This document shows, in pieces, positions 7,300-12,246 of a DNA stretch of 12,246 bases (position 1 is its first letter; each line of letters begins with the position of its first letter). The notes below the pieces were generated by a model. It worked only from the letters and a program-made list of their open reading frames with translations. It was not told the origin of the DNA and searched no databases. The DNA comes from Brevundimonas sp. UBA7534 (lineage in GTDB: Bacteria > Pseudomonadota > Alphaproteobacteria > Caulobacterales > Caulobacteraceae), in NCBI RefSeq assembly GCF_002479325.1, contig NZ_DLMO01000099.1, forward strand, positions 1 through 12,246, written 5' to 3'. Position numbers and translations under genes: made by a program.

Positions 7300-7326
7300 C
7301 TTGATCTCGTCCTGATCCGCTCGGGC

Positions 7327-7764
7327 TCAGGTGATGTCTTCGTTCAGCAGGCCGACCTGGAAGAAGCCGTTTTCCTGCAGGTTGTTCATGACTTCCATGA
7401 ACTGCGAGTACTTCACTTCCGGCTGGGCGCGGATGAAGACGCGCTCCTCGCGGCAGGCGCCGCCGCCCAGGGCGTCGCACACGTCGGCGGCCATGGTCTC
7501 GATGGTGGTCTGCTTGTCGGCGATGAACAGCGAGCCCGAGTCCTGGATGGTCACATAGACCGGCTCCTTGGGGTTCGGATCGTTCGGGTTCGGCACGGGC
7601 GGCGGCAGGTCCAGGCGGATCGACACGGTCGCCAGCGGCGCGGCCACCATGAAAATGATCAGGAGGACCAGCATCACGTCCACGAACGGGGTGACGTTGA
7701 TCTCGGAATTCTGCTCGATGGTCTTGCCGTCGCCGCCGCCGGGTCCACTCAGCTTCGCCGCCAT
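7327..7764 (-). CDS. exbD: ExbD/TolR family biopolymer transport protein
   Basis: A 145-residue inner-membrane protein of the ExbD/TolR family, the partner of an ExbB/TolQ-type proton channel that energises TonB-dependent uptake or a related process. It has a short cytoplasmic N-terminus rich in Gly, one transmembrane segment at about 27-48 (FVDVMLVLLIIFMVAAPLA) with the proton-relay Asp29, a Pro-rich linker (PPPVPNPNDPNP), and the periplasmic domain ending in VMNNLQENGFFQVGLLNEDIT. A GGAG lies about 9 bases before the ATG. No exbB, tonB or second exbD flanks it: the upstream gene is folE, 153 bases away, and a strong terminator follows. It is thus an orphan in this window. TolR is less likely because tolQ, tolA, tolB and pal are absent. 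Confidence 0.93.
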   Translation of the reverse strand: MAAKLSGPGGGDGKTIEQNSEINVTPFVDVMLVLLIIFMVAAPLATVSIRLDLPPPVPNPNDPNPKEPVYVTIQDSGSLFIADKQTTIETMAADVCDALGGGACREERVFIRAQPEVKYSQFMEVMNNLQENGFFQVGLLNEDIT

Positions 7765-7917
7765 GAGGTGCGTCTCCGTCTACTGGCCGGACCGCGTCCG
7801 GCGTGTTCTGTCGCCCGAGGGCGTGAAGGTCTCTTGGCGTCCCGATGCGCGCTTGTAAAGCGGTTCTCAACGTTCACAGGTTCCGCAGCGGCGATTTTCG
7901 TTCGCCGAGGCCCCCGG

Positions 7918-8535
7918 TCAGCCCTTGGCCAGCTTCAGGAAACGTTCGGTCAGGGCCGGATCATCCCGGAAAGCCCCCGTGAAGCGGGTCGTGACGGTCG
8001 AAACGTGCCGATGATGCACGCCCCGGGTGGTCATGCACTGGTGGGCCGCGTCGATCATCACCGCCACGCCTCTGGGCTGCAGGTGCGATTCGATGGCGGC
8101 GACGATGTCGTTGGTCAGGGTCTCCTGGTTCTGCAGGCGCCGCGCGAAGATCTCGACCACCCGCGCCAGCTTGGAGATGCCGACCACCTTCTCGCCGGGC
8201 AGATAGGCGACATAGGCCTTGCCCAGGAAGGGGGCCAGGTGGTGCTCGCAATGGCTCTCCACCTCGATCTCGCGCAGGATGACCATGTCGTCATAGCCCT
8301 GCACGTCCTCGAACGTCCGGCTCAGCTCCTTGGCCGCATCGGCGTCATAGCCGTCGAACCATTCGCCATAGGCGTCCACCACCCGCTTGGGCGTGTCGAC
8401 CAGGCCGGGCCGCTCGGGGTCGTCGCCGGCCCAGGCGATCAGGGTCCGCACCGCCTCCAGCGCCTGTTCGCGGCTGGGGCGCTTGACGGTCTGCTCGTCG
8501 CTGACGAGCACGGGCTTGGCGGGCGTAACGCTCAT
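7918..8535 (-). CDS. folE: GTP cyclohydrolase I
   Basis: Catalyses conversion of GTP to 7,8-dihydroneopterin triphosphate, the first step of tetrahydrofolate (and possibly queuosine) biosynthesis, as a cytosolic decamer. The 205-residue product carries the zinc ligands Cys96, His99 and Cys167 in ESHCEHHLAPF and AAHQCMTTRGV; their spacing of 71 residues between the cysteines equals that of E. coli FolE (Cys110/Cys181). LPGEKVVGISKLARVVEIFARRLQNQE is the canonical substrate-site block, and TPKRVVDAY is seen near residue 48. An AGG lies 5 bases before the ATG. The 5' leader includes a 6-bp hairpin (8557-8572). The gene is divergent from cysS and precedes exbD by 153 bases; I see no terminator between folE and exbD. 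Confidence 0.97.
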   Translation of the reverse strand: MSVTPAKPVLVSDEQTVKRPSREQALEAVRTLIAWAGDDPERPGLVDTPKRVVDAYGEWFDGYDADAAKELSRTFEDVQGYDDMVILREIEVESHCEHHLAPFLGKAYVAYLPGEKVVGISKLARVVEIFARRLQNQETLTNDIVAAIESHLQPRGVAVMIDAAHQCMTTRGVHHRHVSTVTTRFTGAFRDDPALTERFLKLAKG

Positions 8536-8664
8536 TGAACCTGATTTCCGGTCGGTCGGGCGAAGCCGCCCGGTTTACCTTCTACAATCCGTCGGGACTG
8601 TATATCAGGCCGCTATATGGGACGGACCCTCCGTCTCGCAAGAAAACCTGCGAAGACTTCCCCG
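8536..8664. promoter_or_regulatory. Divergent folE / cysS promoter region
   Basis: These 129 bases separate the diverging folE and cysS starts and must hold both promoters unless one gene starts further upstream. Visible elements are a perfect 6-bp hairpin (CGGGCG at 8557-8562 with CGCCCG at 8567-8572) in the folE leader, and AT-rich patches TATATC (8601-8606) and GCTATAT (8612-8618) that resemble alphaproteobacterial -10 elements. No -35 element at good spacing could be assigned, so promoter positions are not called. Confidence 0.4.
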
Positions 8665-10074
8665 ATGCCGCTGCACATCCACGACACCCTGCGCCGTGAA
8701 AAGCGCCTGTTCGAACCACGCGATCCGAACCGGGTGACCCTCTATGTCTGCGGCCCGACGGTCTACGACTACGCCCACATCGGCAACGCCCGCCCGCCGG
8801 TGGTGTTCGACGTGCTGGTGCGCCTGCTGCGCCGGACCTACGGCTCGGACAAGGTGATCTACGCCCGCAACGTCACCGACGTGGACGACAAGATCAATCA
8901 GAAGGCCGCCCGCGAAGGCGTGCCGATCGGCGAGGTCACGGCCCGCTACGAGGCCGCCTATCTGGCCGACATGGGCTTGCTGAACGTCTCGCCGCCCGAC
9001 CTGGCCCCCCACGTCACCAACTACATCCCCGCCATCGTCAACCAGATCCAGGCCATCGTCGACGCCGGCTGCGCCTATGCGGCGGAAGGGCACGTCCTGT
9101 TCGACGTCTCGTCCTATCCGGCCTACGGCGCGCTTTCGGGCCGGAACCTGGACGACATGATCGCCGGCGCCCGCGTCGAGGTCGCCCCCTACAAGAAGAA
9201 CCCGCACGACTTCGTCCTGTGGAAGCCGTCCAAACCCGACGAGCCGTCCTGGCCCTCGCCCTGGGGCGAAGGGCGCCCCGGCTGGCACATCGAATGCTCG
9301 GCCATGATCGAACAGGCTCTGGGTCTGCCCATCGACATTCATGGCGGCGGCATCGACCTGGTGTTCCCCCACCATGAAAACGAGATCGCCCAGGGCGTCT
9401 GCGCCCACGGCCATGCCCACGGCGACCAGGCCCACGACGAATACGCCCGCTACTGGATGCACAACGGCTTCCTGACCGTGGACGCCGAGAAGATGTCCAA
9501 GTCGATCGGCAACGTCCTGCTGCTGCACGACCTGGTCCAGGCCATGCCGGGCGAGGTCGTTCGCTGGGCCCTGCTCAGCGCCCACTACCGCCAGCCTCTG
9601 GACTGGAACCAGGGCCTGCTGGATCAGTCCAGGAAGTCGCTGGACCGTCTCTACGGCGCCCTTCACCGTTCGGCCGGCGTCGAAACCCCCGACATTGACC
9701 CGCCCGCCGGCTTCCTGAAGTCCATCGAGGACGACCTGAACACGCCCGGCGCCATGGCCGCGCTGTTCGCCCTGTCCAGCGAGATCGAGCGCGGCATGAC
9801 CGCGGGCGATCTGGACGCCGTGGCCCAGGCCCGCGGTCGTCTGGTCGCCTGCGCCTCCATCCTGGGCGTGCTCCAGGCAGACCCCGCCGCCTGGCTGGAG
9901 GGCGAGGTATCCGTCGCCCTGCGCGCCGAGGTCGAGACCCTGCTGGAGCGCCGCGCCGCCGCCCGCGTCGCCAAGGACTGGCCCGAGGCCGATCGCATCC
10001 GCGACCGCCTGAACCAACTGAATGTCATCGTCATGGACGGCCCGACCGGCGCCACCTGGCGTGTGAAGGGCTAG
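8665..10074 (+). CDS. cysS: Cysteinyl-tRNA synthetase
   Basis: Charges tRNA-Cys with cysteine in the cytosol; a class I synthetase. The 469-residue product has the HIGN signature at 38-41 (DYAHIGNARP) and KMSKS at 276-280. The four zinc ligands that select cysteine are present: Cys29 in YVCGPTVYDY, Cys211 in WHIECSAM, and His236 and Glu240 in FPHHENEIAQ. The C-terminal anticodon-binding region is full length. I start at the ATG at 8665 because the protein then begins with the typical LHIHDTLRREKRLFEP; an in-frame ATG at 8617 would add 16 basic residues with no family match. The ribosome site is weak (GAAGA about 10 bases upstream). A tRNA-Cys-like gene lies 1.6 kb downstream on the same strand, beyond one convergent gene. 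Confidence 0.97.
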   Translation: MPLHIHDTLRREKRLFEPRDPNRVTLYVCGPTVYDYAHIGNARPPVVFDVLVRLLRRTYGSDKVIYARNVTDVDDKINQKAAREGVPIGEVTARYEAAYLADMGLLNVSPPDLAPHVTNYIPAIVNQIQAIVDAGCAYAAEGHVLFDVSSYPAYGALSGRNLDDMIAGARVEVAPYKKNPHDFVLWKPSKPDEPSWPSPWGEGRPGWHIECSAMIEQALGLPIDIHGGGIDLVFPHHENEIAQGVCAHGHAHGDQAHDEYARYWMHNGFLTVDAEKMSKSIGNVLLLHDLVQAMPGEVVRWALLSAHYRQPLDWNQGLLDQSRKSLDRLYGALHRSAGVETPDIDPPAGFLKSIEDDLNTPGAMAALFALSSEIERGMTAGDLDAVAQARGRLVACASILGVLQADPAAWLEGEVSVALRAEVETLLERRAAARVAKDWPEADRIRDRLNQLNVIVMDGPTGATWRVKG

Positions 10075-10082
10075 CCCCAAAT

Positions 10083-10143
10083 CCTCTCCCGCCTGCGGGA
10101 GAGGTGGCCCGTCGTTCGCGCAGCGAACCAGGGTCGGAGAGGG
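10083..10143 (+). repeat. Intergenic palindromic repeat, copy 1
   Basis: A compound palindrome 9 bases after the cysS stop. Hairpin A is CCTCTCCC (10083-10090) with GGGAGAGG (10097-10104), extendable inward by two pairs. Hairpin B is GTTCGC-GCA-GCGAAC (10114-10128). A third block, GGGTCGGAGAGGG (10131-10143), can compete with the 3' arm of hairpin A for its 5' arm. The same three-part plan recurs at 10161-10227 (inverted) and 11871-11914, so this is a dispersed repeat family. It may end or stabilise the cysS mRNA. Confidence 0.75.
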
Positions 10144-10160
10144 AAGTCTTCAGAGAGATG

Positions 10161-10227
10161 CTTCCCCCATCGTCAGCCGTCTCGCTTCGCTCGACGCGCT
10201 GACACTTCCCCGACAAGCAGGGGAAGG
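10161..10227 (-). repeat. Intergenic palindromic repeat, copy 2 (inverted)
   Basis: Read on the minus strand, the element begins with hairpin A (CTTCCCC/GGGGAAG arms at 10220-10226 and 10205-10211), continues through an imperfect hairpin B around TCGAGCGAAGCGAGA (about 10181-10195), and ends with GGGGGAAG (10168-10161). The order of parts matches copy 1 but the orientation is opposite, so the two copies stand tail to tail with only 17 bases between them. It begins 9 bases from the stop of the minus-strand transglycosylase gene, mirroring copy 1 behind cysS. Confidence 0.7.
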
Positions 10228-10236
10228 TTGGCGACC

Positions 10237-11523
10237 TCAGCCCGCCCGGCGCACCAGTTCGTCGGCCAACTCCGCGGTCAGATAGCCGTCGGCCGTCCGT
10301 CCGTTGGCCAACTGCCAGCGACGCAGGGCCGCGCGGGTGTTGGCGCCGATGACGCCGTCGACGCCCTTGGTGTCGTATCCCATCCGCGTCAGCGCGTTCT
10401 GGGCGCCGATCCGTTGATCGCGGGTCAGGGGCGCGTCGTTCGGCCAGGCCTTGGTCAGGGCAGGCTTGCCCTGGACCCCGTCCGCGATCAGCCCGATGGC
10501 CAGCGCATAGGACACCGAGTTGTTGTAGGCCCGGATCACATAGTGGTTCGGCAGGGCCAGGAAGGCCGGCCCGTTGGCGCCCTGCGGCAGGAGGATGGCC
10601 GCCGGCTCCTGCGCCTCGGCGCCGTTCGGCGTCCCGCCCTGGGCCAGGCGCACGCCTTTGCCGACCCAGTAGCTCCAGGGATGTTTCGGCCCTTCCGCCT
10701 CGGCGTAGTCGAACCCCGTCGGCAGGGTCACCTCATAGCCCCAGGTCTGGCCGCGCTTCCATCCGGCCTGCGCCAGCAGATTGGCGGCCGAGGCCAGGGC
10801 GTCGGCGTCGTCGCCCCAGATGTCGACATGGCCGTCGCCGTCCTGGTCGACGCCCAGCCGCAGATAGTTGTCGGGCATGAACTGGGTCTGGCCCATGGCC
10901 CCGGCCCAACTGCCCTTCAGCCCCGCGCGCTCGCGCCGGCCGTCCACCACGATGTCCAGGGCGTGCGTCAGCTGCCCTTCGGCCCATTCGCGGCGGCGCC
11001 CGTCATAGGCCAGCGTGGCTAGCGAACGGATCACGTCATAGTCGCCCTGCACCTGGCCAAAGGCGCTTTCCTGCGCCCAGATCCCGACAAGGATCTCGCT
11101 GGGCACGCCGAACCGCTGCACCACCGACCACGGCACGCGGTCGATGCGCTGCTTGGCCTGGGCGATGCGGACGGGCGTCGCCGCATTCTGCACATAGACG
11201 CCAGCCGGGCGCGAGAACTCCGGCTGGTTGCGGTCCAGGCGCACCACGCTGGGGTCGGGCGTCAGTCCCTCCATCTCGCGGGCGTAGGCCGCGCGCTTGG
11301 CGCTGCTGGCGCGGGCCAGGAAGCTCTGCTTCCAGCCGTCGAACCCTTGCTGGTCATAGGCGGCCAGCGGCGGTGTCGTCGGGGCCGGCGCCGGCTGGGG
11401 CGCAGGAGCCTGGGGCGCGGGCGACGGCGCGGGGGCGGGCAGGGTCGGAAGCGGCGGTTCGGGCAGCATGGGCGCACAGGCCGAAACGCAGCCGATCAGA
11501 AGCAGGCGGGAGGAAAAGCGCAT
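10237..11523 (-). CDS. MltB-type lytic murein transglycosylase lipoprotein (GH103) with peptidoglycan-binding domain
   Basis: Cleaves the MurNAc-GlcNAc bond of peptidoglycan to leave 1,6-anhydro ends, acting at the periplasmic face of a membrane. The 428-residue product has a lipoprotein signal with two overlapping lipobox candidates, LIGC (Cys12) and VSAC (Cys16). A Pro/Ala-rich linker of about 35 residues follows, then the GH103 domain with the catalytic glutamate Glu152 in VGIWAQESAFG, the family block MGQTQFMPDNY (about 210-220) and the acidic DQDGDGHVDIW loop at 226-236. A C-terminal PG_binding_1 domain (about 365-428, with VDGVIGANTRAALRRWQ) completes it. I start at the ATG at 11523; the longer frame would need a TTG at 11532. 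The ribosome site is poor at both. The gene converges with cysS. Confidence 0.93.
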   Translation of the reverse strand: MRFSSRLLLIGCVSACAPMLPEPPLPTLPAPAPSPAPQAPAPQPAPAPTTPPLAAYDQQGFDGWKQSFLARASSAKRAAYAREMEGLTPDPSVVRLDRNQPEFSRPAGVYVQNAATPVRIAQAKQRIDRVPWSVVQRFGVPSEILVGIWAQESAFGQVQGDYDVIRSLATLAYDGRRREWAEGQLTHALDIVVDGRRERAGLKGSWAGAMGQTQFMPDNYLRLGVDQDGDGHVDIWGDDADALASAANLLAQAGWKRGQTWGYEVTLPTGFDYAEAEGPKHPWSYWVGKGVRLAQGGTPNGAEAQEPAAILLPQGANGPAFLALPNHYVIRAYNNSVSYALAIGLIADGVQGKPALTKAWPNDAPLTRDQRIGAQNALTRMGYDTKGVDGVIGANTRAALRRWQLANGRTADGYLTAELADELVRRAG

Positions 11524-11706
11524 GGGAATCAACTTAAAGCGGCTCGCGCATCAGGGGAAATGACAACCGCGCGAAGGCCGCGCTTTCGCCATCAAACGCC
11601 TGTCGCGCGAAATCGTGCGCCGCGCCTCCCCATTTGCCGTCGTTAACCCTGAATTTTCTCGACCTGTTCGGGTGCTGCGGCGTAATAGCGCACCGTTCCC
11701 TCTGAC

Positions 11707-11783
11707 GGCCTGATGGCGGAGTGGCGACGCGACGGGCGTGCAACCCCGTAAACCCTCCGTTCGACTCGGAGGTCAGGCCTCCA
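11707..11783 (+). tRNA. tRNA-Cys(GCA)-like gene with non-canonical anticodon loop and T stem
   Basis: The cloverleaf can be drawn by hand. Acceptor GGCCTGA (11707-11713) pairs perfectly with TCAGGCC (11773-11779), followed by T73 and an encoded CCA. The D arm GCGGAGTGGCGACGC (11716-11730) is 15 bases long, as in E. coli tRNA-Cys, and holds A14, G15, G18 and G19. T8 is present, and the T arm CTCCG-TTCGACT-CGGAG (11755-11771) is canonical. The anticodon stem is ACGGG/CCCGT (11732-11736, 11745-11749), with T33, anticodon GCA (11740-11742) and A37. GCA, T73 and the short D arm all point to cysteine. Two oddities: the anticodon loop has eight bases (CGTGCAAC) instead of seven, and G11772 is extra, either bulged or pairing with C11754 to give a 6-bp T stem. 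It may be functional, a supernumerary tRNA, or a decaying copy. Confidence 0.8.
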
Positions 11784-11792
11784 TATTCTTTT

Positions 11793-11822
11793 GTGCTATC
11801 GCCCTTCGGGCTACTTGAGCAC
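11793..11822 (+). other. Hairpin just downstream of the tRNA
   Basis: Ten bases past the tRNA CCA, an outer stem GTGCT/AGCAC (11793-11797, 11818-11822) encloses a strong inner hairpin GCCC-TTC-GGGC (11801-11811). The T-rich stretch (TATTCTTTT) lies before rather than after the hairpin on the plus strand, so it does not fit an intrinsic terminator for the tRNA transcript. It may instead be a processing or pausing structure, or have no function. Confidence 0.4.
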
Positions 11823-11870
11823 GTGTTGGGCGTGCCGCCCCCTTCGCGCTGTTTGATCACGTTCGCCTCT

Positions 11871-11914
11871 CCCTCCCCGTCCGGGGAGGGTGGTCGCGCA
11901 GCGACCGGGTGGGG
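11871..11914 (+). repeat. Intergenic palindromic repeat, copy 3
   Basis: Same plan as the two copies near 10.1 kb. Hairpin A is CCCTCCCC (11871-11878) with GGGGAGGG (11883-11890) around the loop GTCC. Hairpin B is GGTCGC-GCA-GCGACC (11892-11906), a perfect 6-bp stem. GGGTGGGG (11907-11914) is the third block. The GCA loop and TCGC/GCGA core of hairpin B are identical to copy 1, while the outer bases differ with matching changes in both arms. It lies between the tRNA and the rpmJ promoter. Confidence 0.75.
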
Positions 11915-11977
11915 ACGGCCGGCAAATCACAATGGATCGCGGGGCCGGGAGAATGCCCAGTTTCACGCCCTTTCGGC

Positions 11978-12006
11978 TTGACGCATGGGAGTCGCCTCTC
12001 TATACG
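11978..12006 (+). promoter_or_regulatory. rpmJ promoter (sigma-70 type)
   Basis: TTGACG at 11978-11983 matches the -35 element of alphaproteobacterial housekeeping promoters (TTGACG-type in Caulobacter). TATACG at 12001-12006 serves as the -10, with an ideal 17-base spacer. Transcription would begin near 12013, giving an rpmJ leader of about 60 bases. No competing gene lies between this site and rpmJ. Confidence 0.65.
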
Positions 12007-12016
12007 CACCGCCTCC

Positions 12017-12041
12017 GCCGCGATCCCAACGGGTCAGCGGC
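12017..12041 (+). promoter_or_regulatory. 5'-terminal hairpin in the rpmJ leader
   Basis: GCCGC (12017-12021) pairs with GCGGC (12037-12041). The stem continues with GATCC (12022-12026) against GGGTC (12031-12035), including one U·G pair and a bulged A at 12036, around a CAAC loop. A U-rich run (TTTTCTATTGGTTTC) follows. The hairpin starts only about 4 bases after the predicted transcription start, so a role in protecting the mRNA 5' end is more likely than termination. Confidence 0.5.
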
Positions 12042-12073
12042 TTTTCTATTGGTTTCTCTCAGGACGTCCGACC

Positions 12074-12199
12074 ATGAAGGTCCGCAGCTCGCTCAAGTCC
12101 CTGAAGACCCGTCACCGCGACTGCAAGGTCGTGCGTCGCAAGGGCCGGGTCTATGTCATCAACAAGACCGACCCGCGCTTCAAGGCCAAGCAGGGCTAA
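12074..12199 (+). CDS. rpmJ: 50S ribosomal protein bL36
   Basis: A 41-residue, strongly basic protein of the large ribosomal subunit (MKVRSSLKSLKTRHRDCKVV, then RRKGRVYVINKTDPRFKAKQ and a final G). It is the longer, zinc-free form of bL36: only Cys17 remains of the Cys4/Cys3His zinc ribbon found in the 37-38-residue form, and the insertion giving 41 residues is usual in alphaproteobacteria. An AGGA (12061-12064) lies 9 bases before the ATG. The gene stands alone, away from the main ribosomal protein operons, with its own promoter and a hairpin-bearing leader. A short hairpin with a GCGA loop (12211-12224) follows the stop, but no T-run is seen before the window ends. Confidence 0.97.
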   Translation: MKVRSSLKSLKTRHRDCKVVRRKGRVYVINKTDPRFKAKQG

Positions 12200-12246
12200 G
12201 GCTTTCCTGAGCCTCGCGAGAGGCCCTGCGCTCAAGCAGCCCGAAG

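Noticed and set aside
5342..7315. 657-codon open frame on the plus strand
   Set aside because: Complete antisense shadow of the GGT-family gene, with low-complexity Arg/Gly/Ala translation and no recognisable domain.
8605..10080. 491-codon minus-strand frame opposite cysS
   Set aside because: Shadow of cysS on the other strand; no motif, and cysS is certain from HIGN, KMSKS and the zinc ligands.
10031..10216. 61-codon minus-strand frame over the cysS end and the repeats
   Set aside because: It is simply a translation of the palindromic repeat; peptides of the RVERSETA / SPAGGRGFG kind arise wherever this repeat occurs and are not credible proteins.
11643..11657. Possible CtrA box (TTAA-N7-TTAA) upstream of the tRNA
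   Set aside because: The second half reads TTTT, two mismatches from consensus, and no cell-cycle gene is nearby; too weak to call.
11658..11688. Possible tRNA promoter (CTCGAC ... TAATAG)
   Set aside because: The -35 match is poor and the spacer is 19 bases; I could not defend it against chance, although a promoter must lie in this area.
11534..11860. 108-codon minus-strand frame across the tRNA
   Set aside because: It reads antisense through the tRNA and its flanks, with no domain and no ribosome site.
12211..12224. GCCTC-GCGA-GAGGC hairpin after rpmJ as a terminator
   Set aside because: Only a 5-bp stem with no following T-run; the true rpmJ 3' end may lie past the window edge.

Overview
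The window looks like core chromosome of a high-GC alphaproteobacterium, most likely of the Caulobacterales (Brevundimonas or Caulobacter type). This rests on very high G+C at third codon positions, the 41-residue single-cysteine form of ribosomal protein bL36, a TTGACG-type promoter in front of it, and intergenic palindromic repeats of a kind common in that group. The placement is an inference from composition and protein style. I see no insertion sequence, integrase, phage gene or CRISPR array.

Layout. From 1 to 8535 every gene lies on the minus strand. Read in the direction of transcription, the run is: folE (GTP cyclohydrolase I) and an orphan exbD, closed by a clear intrinsic terminator; a Tat-type exported gamma-glutamyltransferase-family protein; a vapB-vapC toxin-antitoxin pair with an MmcQ/YjbR-family gene fused to the operon by ATGA overlaps; then an alpha/beta hydrolase, an aldo/keto reductase, a sulfotransferase, ubiD (ubiquinone biosynthesis decarboxylase) and the first 45 codons of a secreted protein that runs off the left edge. 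Gaps in the last group are 8 to 65 bases, so these genes could share a transcript, although their functions do not form an obvious pathway. cysS (cysteinyl-tRNA synthetase) starts divergently from folE on the plus strand and converges on a minus-strand GH103 lytic transglycosylase lipoprotein gene. The gap between those two 3' ends holds two oppositely oriented palindromic repeats.

The 550 bases from 11524 to 12073 have no protein gene. They hold upstream DNA with no promoter I could define (11524-11706), a tRNA-Cys(GCA)-like gene (11707-11783), a small hairpin, a third copy of the intergenic repeat (11871-11914), and a good promoter plus 5' leader hairpin for rpmJ (12074-12199).

Most worth a second look: the tRNA-Cys-like gene has an eight-base anticodon loop (or a one-base bulge) and either a six-base-pair T stem or a bulged G, while every other conserved tRNA position is intact, and it sits about 1.6 kb from cysS. 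Next come the three-gene vapB-vapC-mmcQ unit with an operator-like inverted repeat over its start, and the gamma-glutamyltransferase paralogue that keeps the catalytic threonine but lacks the usual gamma-glutamyl-binding residues. Most of the window is otherwise ordinary housekeeping sequence.
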